Source: Acidimicrobiales bacterium
Lineage (GTDB): Bacteria; Actinomycetota; Acidimicrobiia; Acidimicrobiales; SKKL01
Reading direction: 5' to 3'
Length of the DNA: 64,000 nt
NCBI GenBank assembly: GCA_034521975.1
Contig: JAXHLR010000005.1
Coordinates: 248,001 to 312,000, forward strand
Notes under the pieces: generated by a model
Databases searched by the model: none
Seen by the model: only the letters and a program-made list of their open reading frames with translations
What the model was told of the DNA's origin: nothing
In this document: one piece after another, positions 15,790 through 28,163 of the stretch
Numbering within the stretch: the stretch's first letter is position 1
Layout: the number at the start of each line of letters is the position of its first letter
Program-made: the position numbers and the translations under genes

Positions 15790-15875
15790 CACGAAACCTG
15801 GGTGGGGCGATCCGCCCTGACCATACCAGCGCTATTGGCCATGTGGGGAATCTTTAGCTGTGCTTAACTGGTGGC

Positions 15876-17000
15876 ATGCAGCATCGGACCAGCGGGATCC
15901 CCAGCCTCGATGACCTCCTCGGGGGCGGGCTGGTGCTGGGCGACAACGTGGTCTGGCTGGGTGAGGCCCGCTCCGACGTCGATGGCGCGGCGGCCGCGTT
16001 CCTCGGACCCGACGATGCGGACCGACACCTCGTCTCGCTCGGCCCGCGCGCCATCGACGTGGCCGGTGGTGTCGCGGTCCACCGAATCGATCTGGCCACC
16101 ACCAGCCTCGCCGACCTCGAAGCGTTGCTCGTCGGCCACCACATCGTCGACGGTACCCGGCTCGTCATCGACGGGCTCGACGAGCTGCTCACCCATCTCG
16201 GTGCCGACGCCACCGTCGCCTTCTACCGGCGGATGTGTCCCCGGCTGCTCGACCTCGGCGCCATCGCCTACTGGACCGGCACCCGCGGCCAGCTGAGTCC
16301 CGCGGTCATCGGTGGCGTGTCCAAGATCGCACAGTGCGTGCTCGAACGGCGCGACGACCGGCTCCGGATCACCAAGGCCGAGGGCCGCCCCAATCGGGTC
16401 CAGGGCATGCTGGTCGACTTCGCCGCCGATCCCGACACCGGCTCGCTCCGGGTCGGACGCGAGCACGCCGTCGGGCGCCTCGGCGAAGGCCTGCGCCGCA
16501 TCCGCAACGACCGCAACCTCACCCAGGGCCAGCTCGCCGCCCTTGCCGGCATCACCCCGGCCGCCATCTCCCAGGCCGAGACCGGCAGGCGCGGCCTCTC
16601 CCTCGACACCGTCGTGCCGCTGTGCGAGGTCCTCAGGGTCACCGTCGACGAGCTGCTCGGCGGCCAGGGACGGATCGACCATCAGTTGGTCCGCCACGAC
16701 CGCAGGCGCGACGACGCCACCGGCCGCGGCACCGGGGTGGTGCCCCTCTTCGACGACCCGACCATGTCGGTGCGGGCCTTTCTCACCGTCCTCGACCCCG
16801 ACGAGTCGGGCGCTCCCACCTTCGCCCACAAGGGCATCGAGCTGATCCTCGTGGCCGATGGCCTGGTCTTGATCGACCTCGGCGACCAGACCCCGGTGTT
16901 GCGGGCGGGCGACGCCCTGATGGTCAACCGGGTCCCGATACACAGGTGGGAGAACCTGCGGCGAGACCCTGCCCGGCTGTTCTGGGTCGTCGCCGACTAG
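15876..17000 (+). CDS. Regulator: KaiC/RecA-like pseudo-ATPase, XRE helix-turn-helix, cupin
   Basis: A 374-residue protein. Residues 1-190 look like a KaiC/RadA-type RecA fold (GIPSLDDLLGGGLVLGDNVV), but the Walker A loop is GEARSDVDG, with no G-K-T/S. A Walker B-like strand (TRLVIDGLDELL, 95-105) is kept. Residues 203-262 are an XRE helix-turn-helix (RNLTQGQLAALAGITPAAIS). Residues 275-374 are a cupin (GIELILVADGLVLIDLG, DALMVNRVPIHRWEN). XRE-cupin proteins usually repress genes in answer to a small molecule; the added inactive RecA-like domain is unusual. The ATG follows TTAACT by six bases, suggesting a leaderless mRNA. Confidence 0.8.
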   Translation: MQHRTSGIPSLDDLLGGGLVLGDNVVWLGEARSDVDGAAAAFLGPDDADRHLVSLGPRAIDVAGGVAVHRIDLATTSLADLEALLVGHHIVDGTRLVIDGLDELLTHLGADATVAFYRRMCPRLLDLGAIAYWTGTRGQLSPAVIGGVSKIAQCVLERRDDRLRITKAEGRPNRVQGMLVDFAADPDTGSLRVGREHAVGRLGEGLRRIRNDRNLTQGQLAALAGITPAAISQAETGRRGLSLDTVVPLCEVLRVTVDELLGGQGRIDHQLVRHDRRRDDATGRGTGVVPLFDDPTMSVRAFLTVLDPDESGAPTFAHKGIELILVADGLVLIDLGDQTPVLRAGDALMVNRVPIHRWENLRRDPARLFWVVAD

Positions 17001-17031
17001 CCACCGTGGCCCGGCGGCGTCGCGGCCCCGC

Positions 17032-19676
<2,645 letters not shown>

Positions 19677-19680
<4 letters not shown>

Positions 19681-19868
19681 ACCCAAGGGTCGAACACGGA
19701 GCGCTGGTGGCCGGCATGGTCTTCGTCGTCGTCGGGGTGGCGTTCCTGCTCCAAGAGCTCGACGTGTGGGAGGTCCAGCTCCCGCACCTGCTGGCCGTGC
19801 TCCTGATCGGTCTCGGCGCGGCCCTGCTGGTGGACCGCTCCCCAGACGCGTCACCAGGCGGGGGCTGA
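19677..19868 (+). CDS. Small LiaI/LiaF-type two-helix membrane protein
   Basis: A 63-residue protein starting at the ATG that overlaps the stop of the PspC gene. It has two membrane segments (GALVAGMVFVVVGVAFLLQE and LPHLLAVLLIGLGAALLVD), matching the LiaI/LiaF transmembrane unit. It is translationally coupled to the PspC protein and probably works with it at the membrane. Its last 18 bases overlap the 3' end of the convergent oxidoreductase gene. Confidence 0.75.
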
Positions 19869-20858
19869 CACCTCGACGGGACGGCCCGAGGTCGCCGACT
19901 CGTAGGCCGCGACGATCACCGCCACCGCCGCTCGGCCGTCGGCCGCGTTGACGGTCGGGGTGCCGCCGGTGACCGCCTCGACGAACACCGACTCGATCCC
20001 CGGCGTCGCCTGTTCGGGTGACCGCAGCCGCTCCTCGGTGCCGTCGGAGCGGATCAGGCGGGGCGGCCCCGTGGAGTCGAGCCGCAGCGACGCGTCGTCG
20101 CCCGAGAGCTGCACCACGTTGGCCGGTCCCTCCCAGCTCGCCACCACCTCGGCGATCGCCCCCGAACCGAATCGCAGGCGGGCTTCGGCACGGGTCTCGA
20201 CATCGCCCCGCTCCCCGGCGACCGCCGCGGTCACCTCTACCACCTCGGCCCCGATCGCCAGCCGCAGCAGGTCGATGATCGGAACCCCGAGGTCCATGAG
20301 CGCACCACCCCCCGACTTGGATCGTTCGAGGTACCAGGAAGCGGCGGGGTAGAGGTGGTCGGGGCCCCGGTGCCCGAGCTCCACCCGGGCCCGGGTGATC
20401 GGACCGACCTTGCCCGAGCGGGCCGCATCGGCCAGCGCCGCGTACGGACCGATGAACCGGACGCTGTGGGCAGGCACCAGCATCTTGCCCTTGCGGGCCG
20501 CCGCCTTCAGCAGCGCATCGGCCTCCTTGACCGTGATGGCCATGGGCGACTCGACCAGCACGTGTTTGCCCGCCTCGAGGGCGGCCATCGCCATCTCGGC
20601 GTGGAGATGGTTCGGCGTGGCGACGTCGACCGCGTCGATGTGGGGCGACGCCACCAGCTGGCGCCAGTCGTCGGTGGCCATCGCCTCACTGCTGGACTGG
20701 GCAGCCGCGGCTTCGGCATCGGCCAGCGGCTTGCTGGCGAAGCGGATCACCTGCGCGCCCGCCTCCTCGAGCCGTGGCAGATGCACCCGCCGGGCCGCGT
20801 CGCCACACCCGATGATCCCGATCCGCAAGCCCTCGTCCCCCCGTTGGTGCATCGTCAT
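19851..20858 (-). CDS. Gfo/Idh/MocA-family oxidoreductase
   Basis: A 335-residue NAD(P)-dependent dehydrogenase. It has the N-terminal Rossmann motif RIGIIGCGDAARRVHLP, the sequence DAVDVATPNHLHAEMAMAAL and the family EKP-like site here as ESPMAI. The C-terminal Gfo/Idh/MocA alpha/beta domain includes HRGPDHLYPAASWYLERSKS and GGALMDLGVPIIDLL. The normal catalytic Lys of E-K-P is replaced by Ser, which may change chemistry. Several in-frame starts are stacked; the ATG at 20858 lies nine bases after GGAGG. The substrate is unknown, probably a sugar or inositol derivative. Confidence 0.88.
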   Translation of the reverse strand: MTMHQRGDEGLRIGIIGCGDAARRVHLPRLEEAGAQVIRFASKPLADAEAAAAQSSSEAMATDDWRQLVASPHIDAVDVATPNHLHAEMAMAALEAGKHVLVESPMAITVKEADALLKAAARKGKMLVPAHSVRFIGPYAALADAARSGKVGPITRARVELGHRGPDHLYPAASWYLERSKSGGGALMDLGVPIIDLLRLAIGAEVVEVTAAVAGERGDVETRAEARLRFGSGAIAEVVASWEGPANVVQLSGDDASLRLDSTGPPRLIRSDGTEERLRSPEQATPGIESVFVEAVTGGTPTVNAADGRAAVAVIVAAYESATSGRPVEVSAPAW

Positions 20859-21007
20859 CGACATCAACCTCCGCCTTGGTCCATCGGCATGTCAAGCCCG
20901 CTCCTCAACCACCTCCGGTCCGAGGTTGCCGTCGTGAGCGTTGCTCTAGAGTCGTCGATCACGCAGATCGCCGCCGTGGAGGGCGGCGGATAGGGAGGTC
21001 ACGCCCC

Positions 21008-21052
21008 ATGTTCGAGACGCTCGTCGGTGCGAGTCCGGACGGTGGACGGTGA
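21008..21052 (+). CDS. Putative 14-residue leader peptide
   Basis: ATG at 21008 with GGGAGG ten bases upstream encodes MFETLVGASPDGGR and stops in the TGA that overlaps the GTG start of the dehydrogenase (GTGA). The good ribosome site and exact stop/start overlap suggest translational coupling. The peptide shows no run of a regulatory amino acid. It could also be chance. Confidence 0.35.
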   Translation: MFETLVGASPDGGR

Positions 21053-21966
21053 GCGCGCCGAAGGTGGCCGTGGCGCCACGATCCGGACGCTACGAGTCGT
21101 TGGTGGCCGCGGTCGAGCAGGGCGGGGGAGTGGTCGTGGACCCGACCGAGGCCGATGCCCTGGTGTGGGCCGACGCCGCGCGACCCGACCTGCTGCCAGA
21201 CGTGCTGGCGTCGGCACCCCGGCTGCGGTGGGTGCAGCTTCCCTTCGCCGGGATCGAGAACTTCGTCGACCTGCTGGACCGCGAGCGGACATGGACCTGC
21301 GGCAAGGGCGTCTACGCACCACCGGTCGCCGAACACGCCCTGGCCATGACCCTCGCCGGACTGCGGCACCTCGTGGGCTATGGCCGGGCGACGCGGTGGG
21401 AGGGTCCCGCCGGCCAGAACCTGTTGGGGGCCGAGGTGGTGATCCTCGGTGGCGGCGAGATCACCCGCGTCCTGCTCGGCTTGCTCGACCCGTTCGGCTG
21501 CACCACCACGGTGGTGCGCAACCGCGACGAAGCGGTACCGGGCGCCACCCGCACCGTCGGCCCCGACCGGTTGCCCGACGTGCTCCCCGGAGCCGACGTC
21601 GTGGTGCTGGCACTGGCGCTCACCCCCGAGACCACCGGCATCATCGGTGCGGCCGAGCTCGAGCTCATGGCCGATCACGCGTGGCTCGTCAACGTGGCCC
21701 GCGGGCGCCACGTCGTCACCGACGAACTCGTCGCCGCCCTGAGCGAGGGCGCGATCGGGGGCGCCGGCCTCGACGTCACCGACCCCGAACCGTTGCCATC
21801 CGAGCACCCCCTGTGGTCGTTGCCCAACGTGCTCATCACCCCGCACGTGGGCAACACACCCGAGATGGGGGTCCCGCTGCTGGCGGCGCGGGTGACCGAG
21901 AACGTGCGCCGCTTCGCCGCCGGGGACGAACTGCTCGGCGTGGTGGACATCGATCTGGGCTACTGA
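21049..21966 (+). CDS. D-isomer-specific 2-hydroxyacid dehydrogenase
   Basis: A 305-residue NAD-dependent enzyme. The nucleotide site is VVILGGGEITRVLLGLLDPF, which departs from the strict G-x-G-x-x-G. The catalytic Arg lies in WLVNVARGRHV, the Glu in DVTDPEPLPSEHPLW and the His in NVLITPHVGNTPEM. The N-terminal half is short, as in the GhrA/CtBP-like branch. It interconverts 2-oxo acids and D-2-hydroxy acids; the substrate is undefined. The GTG start overlaps the stop of the possible leader peptide. Confidence 0.9.
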   Translation: MSAPKVAVAPRSGRYESLVAAVEQGGGVVVDPTEADALVWADAARPDLLPDVLASAPRLRWVQLPFAGIENFVDLLDRERTWTCGKGVYAPPVAEHALAMTLAGLRHLVGYGRATRWEGPAGQNLLGAEVVILGGGEITRVLLGLLDPFGCTTTVVRNRDEAVPGATRTVGPDRLPDVLPGADVVVLALALTPETTGIIGAAELELMADHAWLVNVARGRHVVTDELVAALSEGAIGGAGLDVTDPEPLPSEHPLWSLPNVLITPHVGNTPEMGVPLLAARVTENVRRFAAGDELLGVVDIDLGY

Positions 21967-21994
21967 GACCTGGGCTCCTGGTCGGTGATCCGAT

Positions 21995-22033
21995 GCCTCA
22001 GATGTCTGCCTCTGATGTCTGCCTCAGATGTCT
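21995..22033. repeat. Three tandem 13-bp repeats
   Basis: The unit GCCTCAGATGTCT occurs three times head to tail (the middle copy has CTG for CAG). It lies just after the dehydrogenase stop and about 165 bases before the TetR start. Regular spacing of 13 bases suggests protein-binding sites or a slipped duplication. Confidence 0.65.
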
Positions 22034-22101
22034 CCCGACCGGCCGGCGATGGTTCGAAACCGACTCGCCGACCGGTCCGGAGCGCTCCCCCTGATACCGA
22101 A

Positions 22102-22127
22102 CAGTGTAGACACAGGTGTGTACACTG
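22102..22127. promoter_or_regulatory. Near-perfect 26-bp palindromic operator upstream of TetR gene
   Basis: The arms CAGTGTAGACAC and GTGTGTACACTG flank a central AG; 11 of 12 positions are complementary. It lies about 70 bases before the TetR start and stands out as AT-richer than its surroundings. It is a strong candidate autoregulatory operator. Confidence 0.75.
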
Positions 22128-22195
22128 CACAAGCGCGACGTTGCCACACTGACCACCGAGCACGTTCCGCTCACCCGGGGGAGACCAGCGGCACG

Positions 22196-22834
22196 ATGGC
22201 CATCGACGACACCACCGACATCGCCACCGATCACGACGGCCCCCGGCGCCTCATGGGCCGCGACGAGCGCCGCCGGCAGATCCAGCGAACCGCCGCCCGC
22301 GCCTTCGCCCGCGAGGGGTTCGTCTCCACCTCGATCGACGACGTCGCCACCGAGGCCGGCATCACCCGCGCCATCGTCTACCGCCACTTCGACTCCAAGG
22401 AGGCGCTCTACCGCGCAGTCCTTCTCGACGTCAGCGAGCGACTCGGCGAGGAGTTCCAGCGCCGCCTCGCCGCGCCCCAGAGCGGTGTCACCATCTACAC
22501 CCACCTCACCGTGGCCCGCGAGGACCCCGACGGCTACCGCCTGCTGTGGGAGCACTCGCCGCGCGAGCCCCGCTTCGCCGACTACGTCGAGGACTTCCAG
22601 GAACGGTCGCTGCGTTCGACCGCCCGCCTGTTCGAGGGCCGGATCGAGGACGAGGCCAAGCGTCGCTGGGCGGTGCGCCAGACCCTGTCGCTGATCGTGT
22701 CGTCGGTGCTTCTGTGGCTCGACGAAGGCGACCCGGCCGACGATCCCGAGTTCCTCCGCTTCGCCACCGACGGCTTGTGGGCCGCCATCAACGCCTGGCG
22801 GGAGAAAGAGCCCGACCCCGCCCCCGAGCGATAG
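22196..22834 (+). CDS. TetR-family transcriptional regulator
   Basis: A 212-residue repressor. Residues 21-67 form the TetR DNA-binding domain (RRRQIQRTAARAFAREGFVS, then ITRAIVYRHFDSKEALYRAV). The helical C-terminal half has no recognisable ligand signature. The start MAIDDTTD is preceded by the palindromic operator. It is followed on the opposite strand by an F420-type oxidoreductase. Its regulated gene may be itself or the upstream dehydrogenase; this is inferred from proximity only. Confidence 0.9.
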   Translation: MAIDDTTDIATDHDGPRRLMGRDERRRQIQRTAARAFAREGFVSTSIDDVATEAGITRAIVYRHFDSKEALYRAVLLDVSERLGEEFQRRLAAPQSGVTIYTHLTVAREDPDGYRLLWEHSPREPRFADYVEDFQERSLRSTARLFEGRIEDEAKRRWAVRQTLSLIVSSVLLWLDEGDPADDPEFLRFATDGLWAAINAWREKEPDPAPER

Positions 22835-22868
22835 GGCTCCAGCCACCCACCGGCGCTGCCCGTGTGGT

Positions 22869-23765
22869 TCAGTTCTCGAGGGGGAGCACGGCCTCGGCCA
22901 GGGCCGCGAGCTCGTCGCCCCAGGTGGCCGGCTCGACCAGGGGCAGCATCACGAACTTCGATGCGCCGACCTCGGTGAAGGCCCGGATCCGATCGGCCAG
23001 AGCGTCGAAGCCGACGGGGATGATCTCGGACGGATCGAGCTCGGGGCGGCGTCGCTGGAGGAACGCCGCGATCGCGGAGGGGAGCTCGCCGTGGGCGTAG
23101 GCCAACAACACCCCGTAGTGCTCCTCCTCGATCTCGCGCTCGTGGTCGGCCGCCACCTGGCGGATGGTGGTGATCCCCTCGCCGACCTCGGACGGGGTGC
23201 AGAACGAGGGGAGCCAGCCGTCGCCCAGCCTCCCCACGCGACGCAGCTCCGAGGGGGCCACCCCTCCCATCCACACCTCGAGGGGGTCCTGCACCGGTCG
23301 CGGTAGCACCCGCACCCCTTCGAGTTGGAAGCGCTCGCCGTCGTGGTCGACGGGTTCGCCCGACCAGAGCCGGCGGATGAGCGGCAGCGCCTCGTCGAAG
23401 ATCTTGGCTCGCTCCTCGCGCGTGACCCCGAAGGCCTGGTGCTCGACCGCCTCGGCCGCTCCCAACCCGAAGGCGGGGAGCAACCGGCCATTCGACATGC
23501 GATCGAGGCTGGCGAGCTGCTTGGCCACCACCACCGGGTTGCGTCCCGGCAGCACCATCACGCTCATGCCGAACTTCAGGCGGGTGGTGTTGGCCGCGGC
23601 CATGGTCATGGCCACCACCGGGTCGGGAGCCTCACCGCTGAGACGGTCAGACACCCACAACGAGTCGAACCCCAGGCGTTCGAGGTCCTGCACCAGGGAG
23701 ACGAAGCGATCGGGGTCGGTGGTCTGGCTGCGGGTCCCGAGACCGAAGCCGATGCGGATCTTCAT
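22869..23765 (-). CDS. LLM-class F420-dependent oxidoreductase
   Basis: A 298-residue luciferase-like (TIM barrel) protein. It begins MKIRIGFGLGTRSQ and carries LERLGFDSLWVSDRLSGEAP, LKFGMSVMVLPGRNPVVVAK, and the binding-loop block LPAFGLGAAEAVEHQAFGV. GVAPSELRRVGRLGDGWLPS is the usual late motif. Members use F420 (sometimes FMN) for hydride transfer to varied substrates. It is divergent from the acyl-CoA ligase gene at 23850. Confidence 0.88.
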   Translation of the reverse strand: MKIRIGFGLGTRSQTTDPDRFVSLVQDLERLGFDSLWVSDRLSGEAPDPVVAMTMAAANTTRLKFGMSVMVLPGRNPVVVAKQLASLDRMSNGRLLPAFGLGAAEAVEHQAFGVTREERAKIFDEALPLIRRLWSGEPVDHDGERFQLEGVRVLPRPVQDPLEVWMGGVAPSELRRVGRLGDGWLPSFCTPSEVGEGITTIRQVAADHEREIEEEHYGVLLAYAHGELPSAIAAFLQRRRPELDPSEIIPVGFDALADRIRAFTEVGASKFVMLPLVEPATWGDELAALAEAVLPLEN

Positions 23766-23849
23766 GTCCCGATCCTGTCACGTGGCGACCGGCGCGGCCG
23801 GGGTCGCTAGCGTGACCGACACGTTGGCCGACTCGACAAGGGGGACAGG

Positions 23850-25385
<1,536 letters not shown>

Positions 25386-25425
25386 GGCCTGCCCCGGCCT
25401 GGCGACACCACCACGGAAACGATAC

Positions 25426-25440
25426 TAGAGTCTGGTTACA
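25426..25440. promoter_or_regulatory. Operator-like box 1 (enoyl-CoA hydratase)
   Basis: TAGAGTCTGGTTACA, preceded by GATAC, lies 25 bases before the hydratase start. It fits the cluster consensus TAGAATCTRATTCTA at 9 of 15 positions, with two further purines agreeing. Confidence 0.5.
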
Positions 25441-25465
25441 GTCTGAGTCGTCCGCGGAGGTTGAG

Positions 25466-26299
25466 ATGAGCGAGTCCCTGGTGCTGGTAGACGAGCCGGT
25501 CGAACGTGTGCGTCGCGTCACGCTCAACCGTCCCGAGAAGCGCAACGCCCTCAACGCATCGCTGCGCAGGGCGATCCTCGACACCTTGGGCGAGCACGAC
25601 GCGGACCCTGATGTATCGCTCACCATCGTCCGGGGCGCGGGATCCTGCTTCTCCGCTGGCTACGACCTCAATCCCGGACCCGACGAGGCTGGCGACGGCT
25701 ACCCGAGAGGCGGTGGTGTCGGCAGCTTCCAGCGTGAGGTCACCGAGGGATGGATGAGCATCTGGGACCTCGCAAAGCCGGTGATCGCCCAGGTGCACGG
25801 CTACTGCCTCGCCGGTGGCTCGGAGCTGGCCACGGGATGCGATCTGGTCTACGCGGCGGACGATGCGCAGATCGGGTATCCCGCCGTTCGCTTCGGAACG
25901 CCCGACATGCAGTACCACGCGTGGTTGCTCGGGATGCGGCGCGGCATGGAGCTGATGCTCACAGGTGACTCGATCAGTGGGAAGGAAGCGGCCGAGCATG
26001 GGTTCGCGACCCGGTCCTTCCCTGCTGAGGAGCTCGAGGAGCGGGTGCTCGATGTTGCCACCCGTATCTCGCACATCCCGAGCGACGTGGTGCAGATCAA
26101 CAAGCGCACCGTCCACCGGGCGATGGCGGTGATGGGGATGCCCGACGCGATCCGCGGCGGAACCGAGCTCAGTGCACTCGCCGTTCACACCGAGGGCTTT
26201 CAGGCCTTCATGGAGGCCCGCGACTCCGGCGGGCTCGTGGGCGCGCTCAACCAGCGCGACGGCCAGTTCGGCGACTATCGAACAGGGCACGGGACGTGA
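25466..26299 (+). CDS. Enoyl-CoA hydratase/isomerase family protein
   Basis: A 277-residue crotonase-fold enzyme. It has VRRVTLNRPEKRNALNASLR, the oxyanion-hole segment GSCFSAGYDLNPGP, and HGYCLAGGSELATGCDLVYA. The C-terminal part, with many Met and His (MQYHAWLLGMRRGMELMLTG), suggests a specialised substrate. It should hydrate or isomerise an unsaturated acyl-CoA. GGAGG lies eight bases before the ATG. It is the first gene of the operator-linked cluster and is followed at once by the VOC gene. Confidence 0.9.
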   Translation: MSESLVLVDEPVERVRRVTLNRPEKRNALNASLRRAILDTLGEHDADPDVSLTIVRGAGSCFSAGYDLNPGPDEAGDGYPRGGGVGSFQREVTEGWMSIWDLAKPVIAQVHGYCLAGGSELATGCDLVYAADDAQIGYPAVRFGTPDMQYHAWLLGMRRGMELMLTGDSISGKEAAEHGFATRSFPAEELEERVLDVATRISHIPSDVVQINKRTVHRAMAVMGMPDAIRGGTELSALAVHTEGFQAFMEARDSGGLVGALNQRDGQFGDYRTGHGT

Positions 26300-26335
26300 T
26301 CGTTTCGGCGCCCCCTGCTCGCAGGCTTCGTTCCG

Positions 26336-27166
26336 ATGGTTGATCGACCGGTCTTCGACCACGTGGCGGTGGCGGTGCACCACTGGTCCGATGGGTTCCC
26401 GACCTTCATCGAAGAGCTCGGCGGCGGTTGGTGCCGTGGTGGTGTGGCGGTCGACTTTGCTCCGTGCCAGCTCGCCTTCGAGCACGGCATGAAGGTGGAG
26501 CTGCTGGAGCCCCCCGCCGACGGTGGCGGTTTCGTGGCCAGGTTCCTGGACGGACGAGGTCCGGGGCCGCACCACATCACCTTCAAGGTGCCCGAGCTCG
26601 ACGCGTTCATCCGAGGCTGCAGCGAGCTCGGCCTCGAGTTGCTCCCCGATCACATCGACGTGCCGGATCGCCGTGAGGCCTTCGTCCACCCCAAGGCCAG
26701 CGGGTTGGGGACCTTGCTACAGGCGATCCAGGCCGACGAGAGCTTCGACCGGACGACGTCTGCTCCGGTTGGTTTCCCGATACCCGAGGGTCCAGCGCAC
26801 GCGTTGGCGTGGGTTGGCTTGTCGGTCCGCGACCTCGCCGCCGCGCTGAAGCTGTTCGGGCGGGTGCTCGGCGGTCGGGTCACGATCGACGGCTCCACCG
26901 ACCGGGGCAGCTGGGCCCTCGTGGAGTGGGAACCCGGGCGGCGCCTGCTGGTGCTGGGCCCCATGGCAGCTCGATCCATCGGTCGAAACGGGGGAGCCCT
27001 CGGCGTGGATCACCTCCTCTTCACACCGCCGGGTGCAGCCCTGCCCGTACCCTGGTCTTTGGGCGATGCTGTCCCGCTCACGTCGGGCGATGCCATAGGC
27101 GCCCGGAGCGTGCTGTTCGGTTCCTGGTCGGGTTCTAGGCGCCCAGCCCGCCGTCGACGCGGATGA
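26336..27166 (+). CDS. VOC-superfamily (glyoxalase/epimerase-like) protein
   Basis: A 276-residue protein with two vicinal-oxygen-chelate halves. The first has FDHVAVAVHHWSDGF, CQLAFEHGMKVELLEPP and GPGPHHITFKVPELD, like methylmalonyl-CoA epimerase and lactoylglutathione lyase (metal ligands H, E and H visible). The second is more degenerate (ALAWVGLSVRDLAAALKLFG; GVDHLLFTPPG). It lies 36 bases after the hydratase and probably shares its mRNA. Its 3' end overlaps the opposite SDR gene by 32 bases. The exact reaction is unknown. Confidence 0.8.
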   Translation: MVDRPVFDHVAVAVHHWSDGFPTFIEELGGGWCRGGVAVDFAPCQLAFEHGMKVELLEPPADGGGFVARFLDGRGPGPHHITFKVPELDAFIRGCSELGLELLPDHIDVPDRREAFVHPKASGLGTLLQAIQADESFDRTTSAPVGFPIPEGPAHALAWVGLSVRDLAAALKLFGRVLGGRVTIDGSTDRGSWALVEWEPGRRLLVLGPMAARSIGRNGGALGVDHLLFTPPGAALPVPWSLGDAVPLTSGDAIGARSVLFGSWSGSRRPARRRRG

Positions 27167-27893
27167 TCTCGCCGGTCACATACGATGAGGCATCGGCGCA
27201 CAGCCAGGCCACGGTCCTGCCCAGTTCGGCGGGTTGAGCAGCCCTCCCGAGCGGCACCGTGGCGCGGAGGCCGTCCTCCCCTTGGGACTCGAGGACGAAC
27301 CGGGTCATGTCGGTCTCGAAGATGCCAGGAGCGACCGCGTTCACGCGCACGCCGTGGGGGGCTAGCTCGAGGGCGAGTGTCCTGGTCAACGAGTTCACCG
27401 CCGCCTTGCTGGCGCTGTACGCGCCCTGGGTCGCAGTTCCCCTGAGACTCCCGACGGTAGAGACGAAGACCATGGAGCCGTGCCCCCCGCTGTCGACGAG
27501 ATGGTTGATGGTGGCCTTCGCCGTGTGGAAGGCGCCGTCCAGGTCGACGCTGAGGATCTTTCTCCACCGGTCGACCGGGAGATCGGCGATCGCGAGGTTC
27601 GGGCTGGCGATGCCAGCGTTCCCTATCACGATCTCGAGTCCCCCGAGCTCGCGCACCAGCGAGTTCACGGCGGTCTCCACGTCCTCCCACACCGCGACGT
27701 CGGCTTGGGCGATCGGTGCATGCCGGCCGAGTGCCTCGATCTCGGCCGCTACCTCCTTCGCCTCGTCCGCACGCTTGCGGTAGACGAGGCCGACGTCGGC
27801 GCCGGCCCGCGCGAGCTCGAGAGCGATGCCTCGTCCGAGGCCACGTGACCCACCGGTGACGATCGCTCTGCAACCTTCGAGGATGTCGACCAT
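27135..27893 (-). CDS. Short-chain dehydrogenase/reductase (FabG-like)
   Basis: A 252-residue SDR. It shows the cofactor motif VTGGSRGLGRGIALELARAG, VIGNAGIASPN (NAG motif), the catalytic Ser in FVSTVGSL, and the Y-x-x-x-K in GAYSASKAAVNSL. RVNAVAPGIFETDMT and YVTGEIIRVDGGLGA close the classical pattern. It would oxidise a 3-hydroxyacyl-CoA or reduce a ketone, fitting a beta-oxidation-like cluster. It is divergent from the TetR gene with an operator-like box in between. Confidence 0.92.
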   Translation of the reverse strand: MVDILEGCRAIVTGGSRGLGRGIALELARAGADVGLVYRKRADEAKEVAAEIEALGRHAPIAQADVAVWEDVETAVNSLVRELGGLEIVIGNAGIASPNLAIADLPVDRWRKILSVDLDGAFHTAKATINHLVDSGGHGSMVFVSTVGSLRGTATQGAYSASKAAVNSLTRTLALELAPHGVRVNAVAPGIFETDMTRFVLESQGEDGLRATVPLGRAAQPAELGRTVAWLCADASSYVTGEIIRVDGGLGA

Positions 27894-27930
27894 GGGAAGT
27901 TCTCCGTTCTGCCGCCAGCCGAAATGGAAG

Positions 27931-27945
27931 TATAATCTAACTATA
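27931..27945. promoter_or_regulatory. Operator-like box 2 (between SDR and TetR genes)
   Basis: TATAATCTAACTATA matches the cluster consensus TAGAATCTRATTCTA at 12 of 15 positions. It lies 38 bases before the SDR start and about 220 bases before the TetR start, in an AT-rich patch that contrasts with the surrounding GC-rich DNA. Confidence 0.6.
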
Positions 27946-28163
27946 GTTGCCAGCTGGATTCGGCGTGGCTGGGCTTCCGGGCTGCGAAGTCGGCCGAGTG
28001 ATATGGTGCCGAACCGGTTGGATCGGTGAGTTCGCAGGACGTGAGCGCGTCACCGATGGCATCCCCATCGATGGCTACCCAGGGATTGCGGTGGAGTTAT
28101 GGAAGCGTGCAACGTCTCGGAAGTGGCCGATCCGTCGCGGCAACCGTTGCGAGCGGAGGCTGG

